Source: Alkalihalobacillus sp047302405 (lineage in GTDB: Bacteria; Bacillota; Bacilli; Bacillales; Bacillaceae_D). Taken from it: 64,000 nt of DNA. Location of the stretch: positions 1,364,001 to 1,428,000 of the forward strand of contig NZ_CP154853.1 of assembly GCF_047302405.1 (NCBI RefSeq). The letters are read 5' to 3'. Of this stretch, positions 60,820-64,000 are shown in pieces (positions within the stretch are counted from its first letter, which is position 1; every line of letters begins with the position of its first letter). A model generated the notes under the pieces. The model worked only from the letters and a program-made list of their open reading frames with translations. It searched no databases and was not told the origin of the DNA. Made by a program: the position numbers and the translations under genes.

Positions 60820-61277
60820 GTGTCGAAAATTGATGATTTAAAAAAGTTATTGATCTACAAGATGAAAAAGAATTTTATTATCGCCAGAAAAGAGCAGAAG
60901 CAGCAGAGGCTTTTGTAAAGATGTTTGAAGAAAAAGAGTTCCAAATTTCGAGAGAAAATGACTATGTGGAAGTAGATTATAAAAATGTTTTAAATTATGT
61001 ATTACAAGGGTCTACTTCGAGTTTGGAAATTTCCGAAAATAGTAAAGAACTTTTTGATAGACATAGACGATTAAGAGAACCTGAACAAATCTTTATTACA
61101 CCCAAAAGACTTCATAAATCTGCGAAAGTGACATATTCAATTATAGAAGATGAAATTAAAGATTTAGAAGATGAATTACACGTTCTTGGCGAATCGGGTA
61201 TAGATGTATTAAGGTTTAAAATAGGCGGAAAATCTTTTGAAAAGTTTGACGAAGTGTTGCAGTATGTTTTCAAATAA
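60820..61277 (+). pseudogene. accessory gene of unknown function, frameshifted in a poly-A run
   Basis: GTG 60820 behind AAAGGGGG begins MSKIDDLKK and would stop early. If one A is added to the six-A run at 60840-60845 the frame joins the long downstream frame, giving about 152 residues: VIDLQDEKEFYYRQKRAEAA, then DYVEVDYKNVLNYVLQGSTS and a helical C-terminus. Both parts are in good coding style and the only plausible ribosome site is that of the upstream part. Family not recognised. It may be inactivated, use slippage, or reflect a homopolymer sequencing error. Confidence 0.68.
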
Positions 61278-61291
61278 AATTAATTAGATCA

Positions 61292-61321
61292 AAAACATCC
61301 GGAACGGGTGTTTTTTTATTT
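61292..61321 (+). terminator. terminator after the frameshifted gene
   Basis: ACATCC / GGGTGT with loop GGAAC, followed by TTTTTTT. Confidence 0.78.
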
Positions 61322-61339
61322 TGCAAAGGAGATGTAATC

Positions 61340-61459
61340 ATGAATCAACAAATCGAAAACAATATTAAGTACCATCCACCTAAAGAAGGGCAACCTGCTA
61401 AGTACGAAGCAATCAGAAACAAAGCAAAGGAATTAGCGTTGATGGACAGCTTAAATTGA
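61340..61459 (+). pseudogene. truncated Acb2/Tad1-hairpin-like phage protein
   Basis: ATG 61340 behind AAAGGAG encodes 39 residues starting MNQQIENNIKYHPPKEGQ, then KYEAIRNKAKELALMDSLN and a stop. This is the N-terminal half of the Bacillus phage protein family with the Acb2/Tad1 hairpin domain (about 65-70 residues), which in phages sequesters cyclic nucleotides to block CBASS and similar defences. The second helix and C-terminus are missing, so it is probably a remnant. Identification is from memory of the family pattern. Confidence 0.65.
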
Positions 61460-61478
61460 TAAGATTATCGAAAATGTA

Positions 61479-61508
61479 GCAGGACTTTTGTCTCTTTTTG
61501 GCGAAATT
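61479..61508 (+). promoter_or_regulatory. shared leader motif, copy 3
   Basis: GCAGGACTTTTGTC then TCTTTTTGGCGAAATT, ending about 24 bases before the ATG at 61532. Confidence 0.7.
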
Positions 61509-61531
61509 AGGAAGCTGAGAGGAGATGTGAA

Positions 61532-62311
61532 ATGCTAAAATCAAAAAACAAATTGCTCATTCTATTGTTTTTAGGCTTGTTGCTTGTTGGATTGGTCCAG
61601 TTATCTATTTTTGGATTTGAAAGAGATGCATTTGAGTCAATTCTACTAAATTTATTTGTACAATTAGTATTTGTAATTTTCCTTGTCTACTTCGTGGATG
61701 AAATAATCAAAGACCATGATAAGGAATTAAAAGACAGAGAAGAAAGAATGAAGAATGCATTAAAAGAAAAGTATGAGTGGGAACGTTTCAATAAATATAC
61801 AAAAATCAAATATAGGCTTTTCGTAAATAATTTAGCTAAGCATTATGTCCATATCGTAACTAAGAAGCCTCCAGTTTTCACTAACAAAGACCTCGTTTAT
61901 TCTAGAAAAGAATTTGAAGAAATTATAAAAAAAATAGATACCTTTATTGGAGAAGACTTCTTTAATAAGAACGTAAAGGTAGATATAATTAATCAGGAAA
62001 ATATATTTCGTCCTGATGTTCACTATGTTTCGCATTTTAAGATGTTATCCTATATTAAGAAAAATATGAAGTCCGATATAACTGAGTTTCTAGACAAGTA
62101 CGTAATCATACTTCCAGAAACAATAGTGAATTCAATTTATGAGATTGAAAACCTGCTGGAATCTAATTTTTTTCAAAGCCCTAATGATCACTTTGAACAT
62201 GCCGATAACTTCAAAGTGGGCAATTTTGATAAAAAGATGATTGAAGAAAAATACAGAGAATTAGGTAGTAAAATCGTGGATTTGCTAAAGTATGTTGATA
62301 ATAAAGATTAA
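61532..62311 (+). CDS. two-transmembrane protein with coiled coil, unknown function
   Basis: A 259-residue protein. Two N-terminal transmembrane segments (about 7-27 and 38-58) are followed by a charged coiled coil (about 60-85: DHDKELKDREERMKNALKEK) and a soluble, mostly helical domain of about 170 residues. No catalytic motif is recognised. GAGAGGAG precedes the ATG. Such 2TM-plus-sensor layouts are common in membrane-acting accessory and defence effectors, but this is an architectural analogy only. It is AT-rich, and a terminator follows. Confidence 0.65.
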   Translation: MLKSKNKLLILLFLGLLLVGLVQLSIFGFERDAFESILLNLFVQLVFVIFLVYFVDEIIKDHDKELKDREERMKNALKEKYEWERFNKYTKIKYRLFVNNLAKHYVHIVTKKPPVFTNKDLVYSRKEFEEIIKKIDTFIGEDFFNKNVKVDIINQENIFRPDVHYVSHFKMLSYIKKNMKSDITEFLDKYVIILPETIVNSIYEIENLLESNFFQSPNDHFEHADNFKVGNFDKKMIEEKYRELGSKIVDLLKYVDNKD

Positions 62312-62323
62312 ATAAACATTTTC

Positions 62324-62346
62324 CGACCACCACTGAGTGGTCTTTT
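62324..62346 (+). terminator. terminator after the 2TM protein gene
   Basis: GACCAC / GTGGTC stem followed by TTTTT. Confidence 0.8.
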
Positions 62347-62383
62347 TCATATCATCAAATACTAGTCAAAATAGAGAAATTAG

Positions 62384-62519
62384 CAGGTTGTCCACCAATA
62401 CTAGGACACCTAACGAAAAAACTTGATATACAAATACTTTCAGCTAGGGTGTACCACTATACTAGGACAAGGTTGTACACTAATACTAGGACACCGATGT
62501 CCTACTATACTAGGACAAG
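62384..62519. repeat. iteron-like repeats with TACTAGGACA core
   Basis: TACTAGGACA begins at 62399, 62460, 62484 and 62508; the last three are exactly 24 bp apart. The best copy reads as a dyad TGTCCTA-N6-TAGGACA, and the others have degenerate left halves (TGTCC.., TGTACC.., TGTACA..). No gene overlaps. It resembles initiator iterons of a plasmid or phage origin or a multi-site operator. Confidence 0.78.
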
Positions 62520-62582
62520 CAAAATAGTTTCTTCATTAGAGCACGATCGCTAAAGAAAGATCTAAAGAAATATACCTCTGAA

Positions 62583-62618
62583 CAATCTTACAAAAATGAT
62601 TTGTAAGGTTTTTTTATT
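62583..62618 (+). terminator. terminator in the phage-like region
   Basis: ATCTTACAAA / TTTGTAAGGT followed by TTTTTT. The stretch 62619-62860 contains only a short decayed phage-like frame (see rejected items). Confidence 0.78.
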
Positions 62619-62875
62619 TTTTAAAATCTATTAGTAGGAGAGATAAGGATAACTACAGTTATCAAAGAACTCAATAAAGTTAATAGATTGTATGATGCTA
62701 ATAATAGAATGTGGTGCTAGAGCACAGAAAGCTCATATAAGACGATTTGTTTTTAATTTAGTTGTGAATTTTATCGAAGGGTAGATAAAAGCACTCTATG
62801 AGCCTTTAATGAGCTGATATGAACTTGTGGATAATTTGAAGAAAATACAACGATTAAAAAGAGGAGTTGTTAATC

Positions 62876-63265
62876 ATGATTGTAGAAACACGTAAGACAT
62901 CACAAGGAACTGAGTACTGGGACAATAAAGAGAAAAGAGTGTTGTTTGTTCCTAAAGGGAAGGTTCCTTCATTCAAGGTCACTGAAAACCCTAAGAGTAT
63001 GATTGGTGGAGTAGATTTAGCAATTGGAAAAGATAGGACTGTAATTACTACAAGTACTGGACCTGCCATTACTCGTTCAACAAATGAAGACACTCAACCT
63101 CCATTGTTAATGAACGGTATAGAAGATATGGATGTTGAACAACTGTTAGATTTTGCTGAACGTCAAAATATAAACGTACCGGGTAATATGAAGAAGGAAG
63201 ATACTATCCGTAATTATATTCAAGAGGAATTAAATGCTGCAGTTGATGCATCTGATACCAAATGA
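62876..63265 (+). CDS. phage-type protein with C-terminal HeH/LEM-like segment
   Basis: About 129 residues from ATG 62876, which follows AAGAGGAG. The N-terminal half (WDNKEKRVLFVPKGKVPSF, then MIGGVDLAIGKDRTVITTSTG) is unassigned. The C-terminal part, MDVEQLLDFAERQNINVPGN then KKEDTIRNYIQEEL, resembles the HeH/LEM or Rho-N helical module often found in phage capsid-associated proteins. It overlaps the next gene by four bases, so the two are coupled. Prophage origin is likely. Confidence 0.62.
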   Translation: MIVETRKTSQGTEYWDNKEKRVLFVPKGKVPSFKVTENPKSMIGGVDLAIGKDRTVITTSTGPAITRSTNEDTQPPLLMNGIEDMDVEQLLDFAERQNINVPGNMKKEDTIRNYIQEELNAAVDASDTK

Positions 63266-63618
63266 AGTACTGTGGTGAGCAGGGATGTACTAAGCTAATC
63301 ACTAAGGGATTCTACTGCTTGGACCATAAGAGAAGATATAAGCGGAAGAAGAATTACAAGCACAACAATAAGAAATATTACAACTCATCTCAATGGGATA
63401 GCGTACGTTCATTTGTTTATCAAAGGGAGAAGGGGTTGTGCCAGAGGTGTAAGAAGTTTGTGCATAGTAAGAGAGCTCATGTGCATCATGTTGTTCCTAT
63501 CAAAATAAATGCAAGGTTGACGTTTGAACCTAATAATCTCAAATTATTATGCCCGAAATGCCATGTAATCGAGGGAAATGAGGGTAAAGCTGACAGTATG
63601 CCTGACTATTTTAAGTAA
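63262..63618 (+). CDS. phage HNH endonuclease
   Basis: A 118-residue HNH nuclease. An N-terminal zinc-binding part (CGEQGCTKLI, then FYCLDHKRRY) is followed by SQWDSVRSFVYQREKGLCQRC and the HNH motif: AHVHHVVPI near residue 73, then NNLKLLCPKCH near 92. This is the type found beside phage terminase genes, where it assists DNA packaging. No terminase is visible; the following sequence is a decayed methyltransferase. Confidence 0.87.
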   Translation: MKYCGEQGCTKLITKGFYCLDHKRRYKRKKNYKHNNKKYYNSSQWDSVRSFVYQREKGLCQRCKKFVHSKRAHVHHVVPIKINARLTFEPNNLKLLCPKCHVIEGNEGKADSMPDYFK

Positions 63619-63685
63619 TGCCCCCCTATCAAAGTGAATTTTTTGAATCGATGGGGAGATAGGTAGCAGGGGCACAATCGCGCAC

Positions 63686-64000
63686 CTCAGAAAAATTTTT
63701 GAAAATGTTTGTGCGACTGAGTTAGATAAGAAATGTGATAGATTCTTCTCGCCAGAACAAGATGGTTTGAAACAAAGTTGGACAGGAACCGTTTGGATGA
63801 ATCCTCCCTACCAAAAGCCAGAAGTTGCGTGTAATCCGAATTGTACGAAGAAAAGATGAACCGAACGCGGTTGGCATTCAAAGAATTATATACCAGGATA
63901 AATTGATTGGGTACGTAAAGCATACGAAGAGTCGTGTAAAGGGGCAACTGTACCTTCAAGGACAGATATCGATTTGTTTCATGACTATGTATTCGGTAAA
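63686..64000 (+). pseudogene. decayed phage DNA N6-adenine methyltransferase (Dam family)
   Basis: In one frame the sequence reads FENVCATELDKKCDRFFSPE, then TGTVWMNPPYQKPE with the catalytic NPPY motif, and later WVRKAYEESCKGATV followed by PSRTDIDLFHDYVFGK. Two in-frame stops interrupt it (TGA at about 63857 and TAA at about 63899), and the usual four or so residues between GATV and PSRTD are missing. No start codon or ribosome site is visible at the left. The family is the phage-borne Dam methyltransferase. It continues beyond the window. Confidence 0.8.

Noticed and set aside
62640..62720. Short phage-like frame reading ITTVIKELNKVNRLYDANNR
   Set aside because: It has no start codon (an ATA stands where ATG would fit after GGAGAG) and is only about 25 codons; at most a decayed remnant.
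1..64000. tRNA or rRNA genes
   Set aside because: I saw no CCA-ended cloverleaf or rRNA-like sequence; the tRNA-like palindromes are repeats or T-box leaders.

Overview
The window looks like the chromosome of a low-GC, endospore-forming Bacillaceae bacterium. It carries spoIIM, dacF-spoIIAA-spoIIAB-sigF, a spoVA operon, a YjcZ-type small sporulation protein and a MciZ homologue. Gene order around nudF-spoIIM-fur-yqzK-xerD-deoB-punA, dacF-spoIIA and spoVA-lysA-ppiB follows the Bacillus subtilis backbone. Regulation is typical Firmicutes: two T-boxes, two SAM-I riboswitches, a guanine-type purine riboswitch, a lysine riboswitch and a BirA operator. An alkaliphile or halotolerant relative is plausible, but the sequence does not fix the species.

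Layout. 1-2.7 kb: proBA (minus strand) behind a T-box. 3-11.5 kb: yqjQ, yhgD-yhgE, asnO, an SDR and a stand-alone bioB. 11.6-14 kb: xpt plus an NCS2 permease behind a purine riboswitch. 14-16.4 kb: small membrane proteins, an orphan EIIA and YebE. 16.5-21.6 kb: an operon for an amino-sugar-acid route (amidohydrolase, DgaE ammonia lyase, KDGP aldolase, PfkB kinase, GntR regulator, GNAT), with two palindromic operators in front. 22-28 kb: methionine salvage, with mtnKA and mtnWXBD divergent and a SAM-I riboswitch on each; mtnX has an in-frame amber stop. 28-34 kb: yhfK, trpS (T-box), yuaF-floT (SigW-type promoter) and a TlpA/ResA-like thioredoxin. 34-43 kb: DUF3866, mciZ, nudF, spoIIM, fur, yqzK, xerD and nucleoside catabolism (deoB-punA-pdp). 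43-57.7 kb: ohr, heme monooxygenase, hydrolase, dacF-spoIIA-sigF, an ABC exporter pair, spoVAC-AD-AEb-AEa-AF, lysA and ppiB. 57.7-64 kb: accessory DNA with an IS1182-type element, three accessory genes sharing a 30-bp leader motif, an Acb2-like remnant, iteron-like repeats, an HNH gene and a decayed Dam methyltransferase.

The window is rich in intergenic repeats. Four loci carry tandem arrays with a period of 51-52 bp. Two of these arrays are related in sequence and the others are not, so the period is conserved better than the sequence. A MITE-like element occurs twice, once with a perfect 8-bp target duplication covering the stop codon of an ABC permease gene. Several copies of a GC-rich cloverleaf-like palindrome are also present, one inside the spoVA leader and one inside the IS.

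The least explained features are the 51-52-bp arrays, the shared leader motif in front of the accessory genes, and the amino-sugar-acid operon that lacks its own transporter.
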